Source of the DNA: Limnobacter litoralis
Lineage (GTDB): Bacteria > Pseudomonadota > Gammaproteobacteria > Burkholderiales > Burkholderiaceae_B
Reading direction: 5' to 3'
DNA length: 64,000 nt
Assembly (NCBI RefSeq): GCF_030160455.1
Contig: NZ_BSOJ01000010.1
Location: 41,231-105,230, forward strand
Shown here: one piece after another, positions 21,026 through 29,499 of the stretch
Position numbering within the stretch: position 1 is the first letter of the stretch
Layout: every line of letters starts with the position of its first letter
Made by a program: the position numbers and the translations under genes
Notes under the pieces: generated by a model
Told to the model about the DNA's origin: nothing
The model's input: only the letters and a program-made list of their open reading frames with translations
Databases searched by the model: none

Positions 21026-22278
21026 ACATCGCAGAACAGGTGCTGAACATCGGAAAGCGCGCACGCACAGCGTCCGCCGCGATGGCCAAGGCCAGCACCG
21101 ATCAGAAAAATCGCGCCTTGCGGGCCATTGCCCAACTCGTTCGACAACAATCAGCCATGCTGAAAGCCGCCAATGCGGAAGACCTTGAGCGCGCTCGACT
21201 CAATGGACTGGAACCCGCATTGCTGGACAGGCTGGCCTTGTCTGACAAAGCCATTGAAACAATGGCCGAAGGGCTGGAGCAGATCGCTCAGTTGCCCGAC
21301 CCGATTGGCGAAATGACCGACTTCAAAAACAGGCCAAGCGGCATATTGGTCGGCAAGATGCGAGTGCCCCTGGGCGTGGTCGGCATCATTTACGAGGCGC
21401 GCCCGAATGTCACGGTTGACGCAGCCGGGCTGTGCATCAAATCCGGCAATGCAACCATTCTACGGGGTGGGTCCGAAGCCCTGCGCTGCAACAACGCCTT
21501 GGCCAAACTCGTGGCACAGGGTCTGGAGGCAGCAGGTTTGCCCGCAGACGCGGTCATTGTGATTGACACCACCGATCGGGCGGCAGTCGGCACCTTGATC
21601 ACCATGGCCGAGTATGTGGACGTCATCGTTCCCCGCGGCGGCAAAGGCCTGATCGAACGCATCTCCAAAGAAGCCAGAGTGCCCGTCATCAAACATCTGG
21701 ATGGCATCTGCCACGTGTTCATCGATGAATTCGCTGACGCGGACAAAGCCGTCGCCATCGCAGACAATGCGAAAACACACCGCTACGGCACCTGCAACAC
21801 CATGGAAACCTTGCTGGTGCACAGTGCGCATGCCCCCGACACTTTGGCAAAGCTTGTTGAAATATACGGCAACAAACAGGTTGAACTGCGCGGATGTCAG
21901 CGCACCTTGGCGCGCTTTCCGAAGCTGCTTGCAGCCACCGAAGAGGACTGGTCTACCGAGTATCTGGCTCCGGTGCTGTCGATCAAATTGATAGACTCCC
22001 TGGACGAAGCCATTTCACACATCAACCACTTTGGCTCTCATCACACCGATGTCATCGTGACGGAAAATCACAGCAACGCCATGCGTTTTATCCGTGAGGT
22101 GGACTCCGCATCCGTCATGATCAACGCGTCCAGCCGTTTCGCCGATGGATTCGAGTACGGTCTGGGTGCAGAAATCGGCATATCCACCGACAAAATTCAT
22201 GCGCGGGGCCCTGTCGGCCTTGAGGGATTGACCAGTCAAAAATACGTGGTGTTCGGCCACGGTGAAGTCAGACAATAA
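21022..22278 (+). CDS. proA: Gamma-glutamyl phosphate reductase
   Basis: Reduces gamma-glutamyl phosphate to glutamate semialdehyde with NADPH in proline synthesis; 418 residues, aldehyde-dehydrogenase fold. The catalytic Cys is in [16 protein letters not shown] (about residue 257), and [17 protein letters not shown] is the ProA signature. Overlaps holA by four bases, so translation is likely coupled. proC, the last proline step, is about 4 kb downstream; proB is not in the window. Confidence 0.97.
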   Translation: MNIAEQVLNIGKRARTASAAMAKASTDQKNRALRAIAQLVRQQSAMLKAANAEDLERARLNGLEPALLDRLALSDKAIETMAEGLEQIAQLPDPIGEMTDFKNRPSGILVGKMRVPLGVVGIIYEARPNVTVDAAGLCIKSGNATILRGGSEALRCNNALAKLVAQGLEAAGLPADAVIVIDTTDRAAVGTLITMAEYVDVIVPRGGKGLIERISKEARVPVIKHLDGICHVFIDEFADADKAVAIADNAKTHRYGTCNTMETLLVHSAHAPDTLAKLVEIYGNKQVELRGCQRTLARFPKLLAATEEDWSTEYLAPVLSIKLIDSLDEAISHINHFGSHHTDVIVTENHSNAMRFIREVDSASVMINASSRFADGFEYGLGAEIGISTDKIHARGPVGLEGLTSQKYVVFGHGEVRQ

Positions 22279-22299
22279 ACACACTCGGGAGGCAGTTCG

Positions 22300-22731
22300 A
22301 TGTCAGGTTATCTCTGGATCAAGTCATTTCACATTCTGTTCGTGGCGTCCTGGTTTGCAGGTCTGTTTTACTTGCCCCGCATTTTTGTGAATCTCGCCAT
22401 GGAAACCGAACCAGCTGCCATCGCCCGGCTGCTTGTCATGGCCCGCAAGCTTTACAAATTCATGACATTGCTGGCCATTCCAGCCCTCTTGCTGGGCTTC
22501 ATGTTGGTGGGCGTCTACAAAATCGGCACTGGCGGACACACCGGCTGGCTTCACGCCAAGATACTGGTTGTGTTGCTGATCGTGGGCTACCACCACGGCT
22601 GCGGCCGACTGCTGAAAAAATTTGAAAGGCAGGCCAACACCCGAAGTCACGTTTTTTATCGCTGGTTCAATGAAATTCCAGTGGTGCTCATGGCAATTGC
22701 CATCATTTTGGTGGTTGTCAAACCCTTTTGA
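22300..22731 (+). CDS. hemJ: Protoporphyrinogen IX oxidase, HemJ type (CopD-like)
   Basis: Predicted inner-membrane heme-binding oxidase acting in heme synthesis; 143 residues with four hydrophobic helices. The N-terminal signature is WIKSFHILFVASWFAGLFYL, with the conserved His in helix 1 and the LPR turn. A basic YHHGCGRLLKKF loop follows helix 3, and the tail has WFNEIPV. HemJ replaces HemG or HemY in many betaproteobacteria. It follows proA by 21 bases. Confidence 0.88.
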   Translation: MSGYLWIKSFHILFVASWFAGLFYLPRIFVNLAMETEPAAIARLLVMARKLYKFMTLLAIPALLLGFMLVGVYKIGTGGHTGWLHAKILVVLLIVGYHHGCGRLLKKFERQANTRSHVFYRWFNEIPVVLMAIAIILVVVKPF

Positions 22732-22742
22732 TCAAGGCACAC

Positions 22743-24020
22743 ATGTCGTTTAAAAACGCCCCGAAAGGTGGCAAATCTGCAGCAGTCCTGAAGCCAGTGT
22801 TTGAATGCTTCGCCAGCTGTCCTCGTGGCCTGGAAACACAGCTGCAAGCCGAAATCGAAAAACTGGGGGGCCGAAAGGTTGAAACCACCCACGGTGGCTG
22901 TACCTTCGAGGCCAGCTGGATCCAGGCCACTCGCATCACCTACTGGAGCCGCTTTGCTGGCCGAGTAGGTCTTCAGATCGCCAAAGGCCCATTCCAGTCC
23001 GATGAAGACTTGTACAAACTGGCATTGACCGTGCCTTGGTGGAACTGGTTTGGGCTCAGTCAGACCTTTCGGGTTGACCTCAACAATCTGGGTGCAAACG
23101 TCAAAAGCATCCGTTTCACGCAGTTGCGCCTCAAAGACGCCATTTGTGACGCCTTTATTCGACAGTTCGACGAGCGACCCAATGTCAGCATCGAAGAACC
23201 TGATGTGCGTGTGTTTGGCGCCGTGTCTGCCACGGAAGCCATGGTGTACATCGACCTGGCCGGTGAAAACCTGTTCAAACGGGGCTGGCGTCTTGACAAG
23301 GGCGAAGCCCCCTTGAAAGAGAACCTGGCTGCAGGCATCTGGGCCATTGCCGAACAACGCGCCACCGCCATTGGTGCAACCCATTTCATAGACCCGTTCT
23401 GCGGAAGCGGCACTTTGGTCATTGAATCGGTGTGCACACTGTGCGACCGAGCGCCCGGGCTTGAGCGCCCCTTCGGATTCGAGAAACTGAAGCCCTACGA
23501 TCCAGCCTTGGGGCAGGCCTTGCAAAACGAGGCCAACCAACGCTTCAACGCTGGCCTGGACAAAGCGCTGGAGGAACGTCACTTTCAGTGGACCGCCAGC
23601 GACATCACCCCCCTCCTTGTCGAAATGGCTGAAGAAAATGCAAAGCGTGCTGGCCTGGGGGAATTGCTGGAAGCGGGATTGATTCAATTCAGCCAAAAAG
23701 ACGCCCTGGTCACCAAACCAACCAGCGAACTCGGCTTGATGCTCACCAACCCACCTTACGGTGAGCGTGTGCGTGCCAAGGGCGCAGACATTCCTGAAGA
23801 CGAAGCCTATGTCCGTCTCTTCAAAGAATTCGGCAATCTGTTGAAAAGCAGTTACGCCGGTTGGACCGCCATGGTGTTCTCGGGCGATCTGGAAATCAAG
23901 AAAGTCATTGGGCTCAGCCCCAAGCGCAAAACACCGCTGTTCAATGGCGCCATTGAATGCAGACTGTTTGAATTTCCGATTGCCGCGGGCAGTTACCGCC
24001 CGCGAGCAGAAAACAGCTGA
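22743..24020 (+). CDS. rlmL: THUMP-domain 23S rRNA guanine-N2 methyltransferase, RlmL-like
   Basis: RNA methyltransferase of 425 residues, matching the RlmL half of the E. coli RlmKL fusion, which makes m2G2445. The N-terminal THUMP domain (about 15-160) is followed by a Rossmann domain with FIDPFCGSGTLVIES (motif I, about 213-228) and TNPPYGERV (motif IV). The ATG at 22743 has AAGG five bases upstream; an earlier in-frame TTG lacks a site. A stand-alone RlmL without the RlmK part is normal for betaproteobacteria. Confidence 0.85.
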   Translation: MSFKNAPKGGKSAAVLKPVFECFASCPRGLETQLQAEIEKLGGRKVETTHGGCTFEASWIQATRITYWSRFAGRVGLQIAKGPFQSDEDLYKLALTVPWWNWFGLSQTFRVDLNNLGANVKSIRFTQLRLKDAICDAFIRQFDERPNVSIEEPDVRVFGAVSATEAMVYIDLAGENLFKRGWRLDKGEAPLKENLAAGIWAIAEQRATAIGATHFIDPFCGSGTLVIESVCTLCDRAPGLERPFGFEKLKPYDPALGQALQNEANQRFNAGLDKALEERHFQWTASDITPLLVEMAEENAKRAGLGELLEAGLIQFSQKDALVTKPTSELGLMLTNPPYGERVRAKGADIPEDEAYVRLFKEFGNLLKSSYAGWTAMVFSGDLEIKKVIGLSPKRKTPLFNGAIECRLFEFPIAAGSYRPRAENS

Positions 24021-24509
24021 TCACTCGGCCAGCAACTTCTCGATGTCACCCGCCAGATCAGCAGGTTTGGTGGTGGGTGCATATCGCTTGAAAACATCCC
24101 CGTTTTTTCTCACCAGAAATTTGGTGAAATTCCATTTGATGGCTTCACTGCCCAGTATGCCTTTCGCCTCGGTGGTCAAAAACTTGTACAAAGGGTGGGC
24201 GTCTGCACCGTTGACGTCCACTTTGTCAGACATCGTAAATGTCACGCCATAATTCAGGTCGCAAAAGCCGGCAATTTCTTCTGCGCCGCCCGGTTCCTGC
24301 TTGCCAAACTGATTGCAGGGAAATCCGATCACCACCAAACCCTGACCGGCGTATTTGTCGTGCAAGGCCTGAAGACCCGCGTACTGGGGGGTAAAGCCAC
24401 ATTTGCTTGCTGTATTAACAATCAAAAGCACCTTGCCTTCGTAATCGGCCAATGCGATGGGTTTGCCTTGCAAGGTTTTGCTGCTAAAACTATAAATGGG
24501 TGCACTCAT
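24021..24509 (-). CDS. Glutathione peroxidase (Cys-type)
   Basis: Thiol peroxidase that reduces hydrogen or lipid peroxides; 162 residues. The peroxidatic residue is Cys in NTASKCGFTPQY (about residue 36), not selenocysteine. The Gln and Trp partners appear in FPCNQFGKQEPG and KWNFTKFLV. The ATG at 24509 (MSAPIYSF) begins at the first conserved strand. Its stop abuts the rlmL stop tail to tail. Such Cys enzymes often use thioredoxin rather than glutathione. Confidence 0.93.
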   Translation of the reverse strand: MSAPIYSFSSKTLQGKPIALADYEGKVLLIVNTASKCGFTPQYAGLQALHDKYAGQGLVVIGFPCNQFGKQEPGGAEEIAGFCDLNYGVTFTMSDKVDVNGADAHPLYKFLTTEAKGILGSEAIKWNFTKFLVRKNGDVFKRYAPTTKPADLAGDIEKLLAE

Positions 24510-24588
24510 GAGGTGGCTTCTCCGGTTAAAAGTACTGAAAACCTGATGAAACTGATTGTAACGCTTAACCGGAAGCACCAAGGTGAAC

Positions 24589-25614
24589 TTACCGCGTTGA
24601 CAGTGCACTCATCGCCACTTCCCGGGTGATTTTGCCAGACACCATGAGCTTTTGAACCGACTGCTCCAAGGTGCGCATGCCCTGCTCCGCTCCAGTCTGA
24701 ATGGCGGACATCATCTGAGCCACTTTGCCTTCCCGAATCAGGTTGCGAATCGGCGCAGTGGCCAGCATGATCTCATGCGCAGCAACTCGCCCTCCAGCAT
24801 TCTGCTTCAACAAGGTCTGACAGATCACTGCCCTCAAGGACTCAGACAACATGGCCCTCACCATGGATTTATCGGCAGAGGGAAATGCATCGATAATTCG
24901 GTCGATTGTTTTGGGTGCAGAAGAGGTGTGCAAAGTCGCAAACACCAGGTGACCTGTTTCTGCCGCGGTCAATGCCAACTGGATTGTCTCCAGATCGCGC
25001 ATTTCCCCCACCAGAATCACGTCTGGATCTTCGCGCAAGGCAGAGCGTAGCGCAGCGCCAAATGAATGGGTGTGCTCGCCCAACTCACGCTGGTTGATCA
25101 CGCAATTGATGGGTGTGTGCACAAATTCAATCGGGTCTTCAATGGTCAGAATGTGCGCTTTGTCATTTCTGTTGATCTCGTTGACCATGGCGGCCAAGGT
25201 CGTACTTTTGCCTGACCCGGTGGGGCCAGTCACCAACACCAAACCTTTGGGTTCTCTGGCAATGTCTTTGAATACAGAGGGTGCGCCCAGCTCATCCAGA
25301 CTTTTTACCCGGCTGGGCACAACCCTGAAAGCAGCGGCAGCCCCTCTGCTTTGCATGAATGCATTCACCCGGAAACGGGACAAACCCTCCACAGACGTAC
25401 TGAAATCACACTCATGGTTTTGTTCCCAGTGCTGAAGCTGAACTTCGGTCATGCAGGATTCGATCAGCTTGTAAACCTCTCTGTGGCTCAAAACGGCATC
25501 ATTGAGTTTTCGAACCTCACCATCGACCCGAACCATGGGTGGCAGGTCAGCAGACAAATGGAGATCAGATGCATTTTCTTCAACCGTCCATGTCAGCAAT
25601 TCTGTCAGTGTCAT
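24589..25614 (-). CDS. pilT: Type IV pilus retraction ATPase PilT
   Basis: Hexameric cytoplasmic ATPase that retracts type IV pili for twitching and DNA uptake; 341 residues. A PAS-like N-domain starts with ASDLHLSADLPPMVRVDG. Walker A is GPTGSGKST (about 130-138), the Asp box follows, Walker B is GEMRDLET and the His box is THLHT-like (FATLHTSSAPKTIDR). The near-C-terminal APIRNLIREGK matches the PilT AIRNLIRE motif, separating it from PilB and PilU. It diverges from the PLP-homeostasis gene and has no pilU partner beside it. Confidence 0.93.
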   Translation of the reverse strand: MTLTELLTWTVEENASDLHLSADLPPMVRVDGEVRKLNDAVLSHREVYKLIESCMTEVQLQHWEQNHECDFSTSVEGLSRFRVNAFMQSRGAAAAFRVVPSRVKSLDELGAPSVFKDIAREPKGLVLVTGPTGSGKSTTLAAMVNEINRNDKAHILTIEDPIEFVHTPINCVINQRELGEHTHSFGAALRSALREDPDVILVGEMRDLETIQLALTAAETGHLVFATLHTSSAPKTIDRIIDAFPSADKSMVRAMLSESLRAVICQTLLKQNAGGRVAAHEIMLATAPIRNLIREGKVAQMMSAIQTGAEQGMRTLEQSVQKLMVSGKITREVAMSALSTR

Positions 25615-25651
25615 TGGCTATAATCTCCCTTTGTGTTTTCAATCCAGCATC

Positions 25652-26356
25652 ATGTCCAGCGCTCAACGTCTGTCAGACATTCAACTTCGAATCCGGAAAG
25701 CCTGCGAGATGGTCAATCGCCCGGTTGAATCCGTCTCGCTGCTGGCAGTCAGTAAAACATTCCCAGCCGAAGCCGTACTTGACTTCGCCAGGCTGGGGCA
25801 GACCGCCTTTGGAGAAAACTATCTGCAAGAGGCCGAAGACAAAATCACCCAACTGGCCGACACACCCGAATGCCCAACACTGACCTGGCATTTCATCGGC
25901 CCGGTTCAAAGCAACAAAACCAAATCCATTGCGTCCCTGTTTGCCTGGGTACACAGTGTCGATCGACTCAAAATTGCACAACGCCTTTCCAGTCAACGCC
26001 CCGCTGAACTGGCCCCTTTGAACATCTTGCTGCAGGTCAATACCTCAGGCGAGGCCAGCAAATCAGGACTGAACCCTGCCGAAGTTGAGGAGGTTGCAAG
26101 CACCGTGGCCAAGTTGCCCAACTTGAGCTTGCGCGGGTTGATGACCATTCCAAACCCCGACCATCGCGAAGAAGATTTGCAACACGAGTTTCTAATGTGC
26201 AAGTCACTGATGGACAAACTCAACCAGACAGGTTTGCATCTAGACACCCTCTCGATGGGCATGTCCCAAGACCTGGAGACCGCCATTGCTTGCGGATCCA
26301 CTTGCGTGCGCGTCGGCACGGCCCTGTTCGGCAAACGCGACTATTCAAATCGTTAA
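25652..26356 (+). CDS. YggS/PROSC-family pyridoxal-phosphate homeostasis protein
   Basis: PLP-binding protein that buffers free pyridoxal phosphate; 234 residues, single alanine-racemase-like barrel. The PLP lysine is in LLAVSKTFPAE (about residue 36), and FGENYLQEAEDK and the tail MGMSQDLETAIACGSTCVRVGT are family signatures. The ATG at 25652 starts at the first helix. It is followed by proC after 14 bases, a widespread pairing. Confidence 0.95.
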   Translation: MSSAQRLSDIQLRIRKACEMVNRPVESVSLLAVSKTFPAEAVLDFARLGQTAFGENYLQEAEDKITQLADTPECPTLTWHFIGPVQSNKTKSIASLFAWVHSVDRLKIAQRLSSQRPAELAPLNILLQVNTSGEASKSGLNPAEVEEVASTVAKLPNLSLRGLMTIPNPDHREEDLQHEFLMCKSLMDKLNQTGLHLDTLSMGMSQDLETAIACGSTCVRVGTALFGKRDYSNR

Positions 26357-26370
26357 AGGAATCATCCGGC

Positions 26371-27177
26371 ATGCGCAACACCCTTTTCATTGGCGGCGGC
26401 AACATGGCCTACGCAATCATCAGTGGCCTGCTCAACAAAGGCGCCACGGGTGTCAGTCTGCGGGTTGTAGACCCCAGTGAAGATGCAAAAACCCGCCTGA
26501 CAGGTCTGGGCGTGCCATGCAGCGCGACCTGGCCGGCAGAATTCGAGTGTGCCCAAGTGGTGTTGGCGGTCAAGCCTCAGGCAATGCCAGACGTACTGAA
26601 GCAGTACGAGGCTCATTTGGCAGGCAAACTGCTGATCAGCATTGCTGCTGGCGTCAGCGTAAGCCAACTGCGCCAGTGGAGCGGGCAGGCCAACGCAGCG
26701 GTCGCACGCACCATGCCCAACACCCCTGCGTTGGTGGGCAAAGGCATTACGGGCGTGTACTGCACCGACAATTGCACAGACGCCGATCACCGTGAAGTGG
26801 AAAGTCTGTTCCGCAGCTGCGGCGAAGTGGTCAACCTGACCAGCGAAGATGACATCAATGCCATTACCGCCATTTCCGGCAGCGGGCCGGGTTATGTTTT
26901 TTACTGGATGGAAGCCTTGGCCAAAGCAGCCCAGGAACTGGGGTTCAATGAATCGCAGGCCCGCCTGCTGGTCAATCACACCTTTCTGGGTTCGGCCTCA
27001 CTGGCTGTGCAGTCAGACGAGTCTTTGTCCACACTTCGGGAACGCGTAACCAGCAAAGGCGGCACCACGTTTGCAGGGTTGGAGACCTTGAGAAAGCACC
27101 AGGTTGCCGACGGCATTGTAGAGGGTGCCAAAGCGGCTTATGCGCGAGCAATCGAGTTGCAGGGCCCCAAGCCTTAA
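26371..27177 (+). CDS. proC: Pyrroline-5-carboxylate reductase
   Basis: Last step of proline synthesis, reducing P5C with NAD(P)H; 268 residues. The Rossmann motif is FIGGGNMAYAIISGL (6-20), followed by VKPQAMPDVL, RTMPNTPALVGKG (near 115) and the C-terminal SGSGPGYVFYWMEAL and TSKGGTTFAGLE signatures. The ATG at 26371 is the conserved start. The stop codon overlaps the ubiA stop tail to tail by four bases. Confidence 0.97.
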   Translation: MRNTLFIGGGNMAYAIISGLLNKGATGVSLRVVDPSEDAKTRLTGLGVPCSATWPAEFECAQVVLAVKPQAMPDVLKQYEAHLAGKLLISIAAGVSVSQLRQWSGQANAAVARTMPNTPALVGKGITGVYCTDNCTDADHREVESLFRSCGEVVNLTSEDDINAITAISGSGPGYVFYWMEALAKAAQELGFNESQARLLVNHTFLGSASLAVQSDESLSTLRERVTSKGGTTFAGLETLRKHQVADGIVEGAKAAYARAIELQGPKP

Positions 27178-28034
27178 CGAAGGGCAAATTGCCCCACAAA
27201 TCCGGCAAACAGCACTGCACCAAACCAGTTGTTGTGCAGAAAAGCCTTGAAACACGCCTGCCTGTCACGGTGCCGAATCAAAGCAAAGTGATAGCAGGCC
27301 ACAAGGCCCGCAGCGATCACGCCCAGCCAGAATGGCCAGCTGTAGGCCTGTACCAGCCCCAACACCACAAACAAGGCCAGACAGACTGCGTAGCAAATCA
27401 TGATGCCGGTGATGTCAAAGCGCCCCAAGGTGATCGCTGCCGTGCGAATGTTCAATTTCAGATCGTCATTTTTGTCGACCAGCGCATACTCGGTGTCATA
27501 GGCAACGGTCCAGAACACATTGGCCACAAAAATCAGCCACCCCTGCCACGGAACCGCCCCTTGAACGGCCACAAAGGCCATCGGAATCGAAAACCCGAAG
27601 GCGATTCCCAGGTAAGCCTGCGGCATCGGAAAAAACCGCTTGGTGAATGGATACGAACCTGCCAAAAAAACGGCTGGCACACTCATGGCAATCACTTTCC
27701 AGCCCAATGGCAGTGTAATCAACAGTGAAACCAAAGACAGCCCAATGGCAAGCCCCACCGCCTCGGTGGAAGAAATACGCCCTGCAGTCAACGGTCTTTC
27801 CCGGGTTCGCTCAACGTGCAAATCGATGTCTCGATCCGCAAAATCATTGATCGCACAACCGGCCGACCGCATCAGCACAACACCCAGCAGAAACACCACA
27901 AGAATTTTTAAATCGGGAATGCCTTGGCTGGCCAACCACAACCCCCACAAGGTCGGCCAGAGCAAAAGCAAAATACCAATGGGCTTGTGAAGGCGCAGCA
28001 ATTGCCAGTAATCGCGCAGACGGGAAGAACGCAT
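27174..28034 (-). CDS. ubiA: 4-hydroxybenzoate polyprenyltransferase
   Basis: Membrane enzyme attaching the polyprenyl tail to 4-hydroxybenzoate in ubiquinone synthesis; 286 residues, about eight helices. The two aspartate motifs are NDFADRDID (about 63-71) and YDTEYALVDKNDD. The ATG at 28034 gives the standard MRSSRLRDYWQLLRLHKPIG start, with AGGG upstream and ten bases after the oxyR stop; a TTG at 28070 would overlap oxyR. Confidence 0.95.
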   Translation of the reverse strand: MRSSRLRDYWQLLRLHKPIGILLLLWPTLWGLWLASQGIPDLKILVVFLLGVVLMRSAGCAINDFADRDIDLHVERTRERPLTAGRISSTEAVGLAIGLSLVSLLITLPLGWKVIAMSVPAVFLAGSYPFTKRFFPMPQAYLGIAFGFSIPMAFVAVQGAVPWQGWLIFVANVFWTVAYDTEYALVDKNDDLKLNIRTAAITLGRFDITGIMICYAVCLALFVVLGLVQAYSWPFWLGVIAAGLVACYHFALIRHRDRQACFKAFLHNNWFGAVLFAGFVGQFALR

Positions 28035-28044
28035 CAATCTTGCC

Positions 28045-28989
28045 CTATCGCACCATTTGAGGTGAATCAATCATCGTCACCCCATTCAATGGGCAGGCCG
28101 CAATGCCTTCAATCAGGGCATCAATGGCCTCTTTGCGCACAAAGCTTTTACGCCAAACCAAAGCCACAGTGCGCCGCGTGTCATCGTCTTTCAAGGGCAC
28201 ATAAGTCAACAGTGACCCTGCGGGAACTGGCGAAGGCACCGAGCTGGAGGGCAACATTGTGATTCCGATGCCAGAGGCCACCATGTGACGAATGGTTTCA
28301 AGAGAACTGCCTTCAAAAGTGCGCTGAATGCCCTCTGACGACTGAGAAAAACGCGACATTTCGGGACAAACCCCCAAAACCTGATCCCGAAAACAATGGC
28401 CAGCACCGAGCAACAGCATATTCTCATCCCGCAGCTCGTCGGCCCCCAGGCTCTCGCGCTTGGCCCACCGGTGTGACTTGGGCACAGCCACCACAAAAGG
28501 CTCCTCATACAGGGGCTGAATCACAAAACCAGACTCATTGATCGGCAAAGCCAGTATGGCCACATCAATTTCACCCTGCCGAAGCAACTCAAGCAATTTC
28601 ACCGTGAAATTTTCCTGGAGCAACAAAGGCATGCTGGGTACCTTTTCAATCATGTGTGCCACCAGGGATGGCAAAAGATAAGGTCCGATTGTGTAGATGA
28701 CACCAACCCGCAGCGGCCCCGCCAAGGGGTCCATGCCCATCATCGCAAGCGCCTTGATGGCAGAGGCCTCCTCAAGCACCCGCTGAGCCTGCACAACAAT
28801 CCGCTCGCCAACAGGCGTCAGCGAGACCTCGCTGGAACCCCGTTCAAACAAGGCGACGCCCAGCTCGTCCTCCAACTTTTTGATGGCCACAGACAGCGTG
28901 GGCTGGCTGACGTAACAGGCATCTGCTGCACGACCAAAATGCTTTTCACGCGCGAGGGCGACAATGTATTTGAGCTCGGTCAGTGTCAT
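28045..28989 (-). CDS. oxyR: Hydrogen-peroxide-sensing regulator OxyR
   Basis: LysR-family activator of peroxide defence genes; 314 residues. The HTH at the N-terminus (HFGRAADACYVSQPTLSVAI) matches OxyR. The redox pair sits in GAGHCFRDQVLGVC, the two Cys nine residues apart, equivalent to Cys199 and Cys208 of E. coli. It lies upstream of ubiA on the same strand, a common pairing in related genomes. The upstream gap contains CTAT/ATAG elements that may be its own binding site. Confidence 0.96.
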   Translation of the reverse strand: MTLTELKYIVALAREKHFGRAADACYVSQPTLSVAIKKLEDELGVALFERGSSEVSLTPVGERIVVQAQRVLEEASAIKALAMMGMDPLAGPLRVGVIYTIGPYLLPSLVAHMIEKVPSMPLLLQENFTVKLLELLRQGEIDVAILALPINESGFVIQPLYEEPFVVAVPKSHRWAKRESLGADELRDENMLLLGAGHCFRDQVLGVCPEMSRFSQSSEGIQRTFEGSSLETIRHMVASGIGITMLPSSSVPSPVPAGSLLTYVPLKDDDTRRTVALVWRKSFVRKEAIDALIEGIAACPLNGVTMIDSPQMVR

Positions 28990-28995
28990 ATAAAA

Positions 28996-29020
28996 AACCT
29001 ATCGAAAATAGCCAACCTAT
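28996..29020. promoter_or_regulatory. Candidate OxyR site upstream of oxyR
   Basis: The sequence reads CTAT-N5-ATAG-N5-CTAT (28999-29020), and AACCTAT is repeated at 28996-29002 and 29014-29020. OxyR sites use ATAG/CTAT tetramers, but in E. coli they are 11 bases apart; here they are 9. The match is therefore suggestive only. Confidence 0.35.
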
Positions 29021-29115
29021 TATTGCAAAGGCAGAACCGTGAAGCAAGTCAAAGCCTGAAATTCACTCAGACAGCGTTATCATTTCAAGCTTCTTGCATT
29101 CAAATACACACAGAC

Positions 29116-29499
29116 ATGACCAGCAAAAGGATTGTTTCAACGAGCGGCGCCCCAGCGGCAATTGGCCCCTACAGCCAAGCTGTACAAGTGGGCAACATGG
29201 TTTACACATCCGGCCAGATTGGTCTGAACCCCTCCACAGGCGAACTGGTGGGGCCAAGCACCGCCGAGCAGGCCCGCCAGGCATTCAACAATCTCAAAGC
29301 TGTGGCAGAAAAGGCCGGTGGCAGCTTGGCGAGCGTGGTTAAATTCACCCTTTTTCTGACCGACCTTTCTGAATTCGCCGAAGTCAACGCGATCATGCAA
29401 GAATTCGTGCCACAACCCTACCCTGCCCGCAGCACCGTGGGTGTGGCCAGCCTGCCAAAGGGCGCGCGGTTTGAAGTTGAAGCCATACTTGTCATCTAA
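29116..29499 (+). CDS. ridA: RidA-family 2-iminobutanoate/2-iminopropanoate deaminase
   Basis: Hydrolyses reactive enamine/imine products of PLP enzymes; 127 residues, trimeric YjgF/UK114 fold. The conserved stretch is APAAIGPYSQAVQVGNMVYTSGQIG. The catalytic Arg is in ARSTVGVASLPKGARFEVEA near residue 105, and the tail reads EAILVI. The ATG at 29116 precedes the first conserved strand. Its 3' end overlaps the recG start region. Confidence 0.94.
   Translation: MTSKRIVSTSGAPAAIGPYSQAVQVGNMVYTSGQIGLNPSTGELVGPSTAEQARQAFNNLKAVAEKAGGSLASVVKFTLFLTDLSEFAEVNAIMQEFVPQPYPARSTVGVASLPKGARFEVEAILVI

Noticed and set aside
22656..23696. 346-residue reverse frame
   Set aside because: Antisense to hemJ and rlmL, whose motifs are unambiguous.
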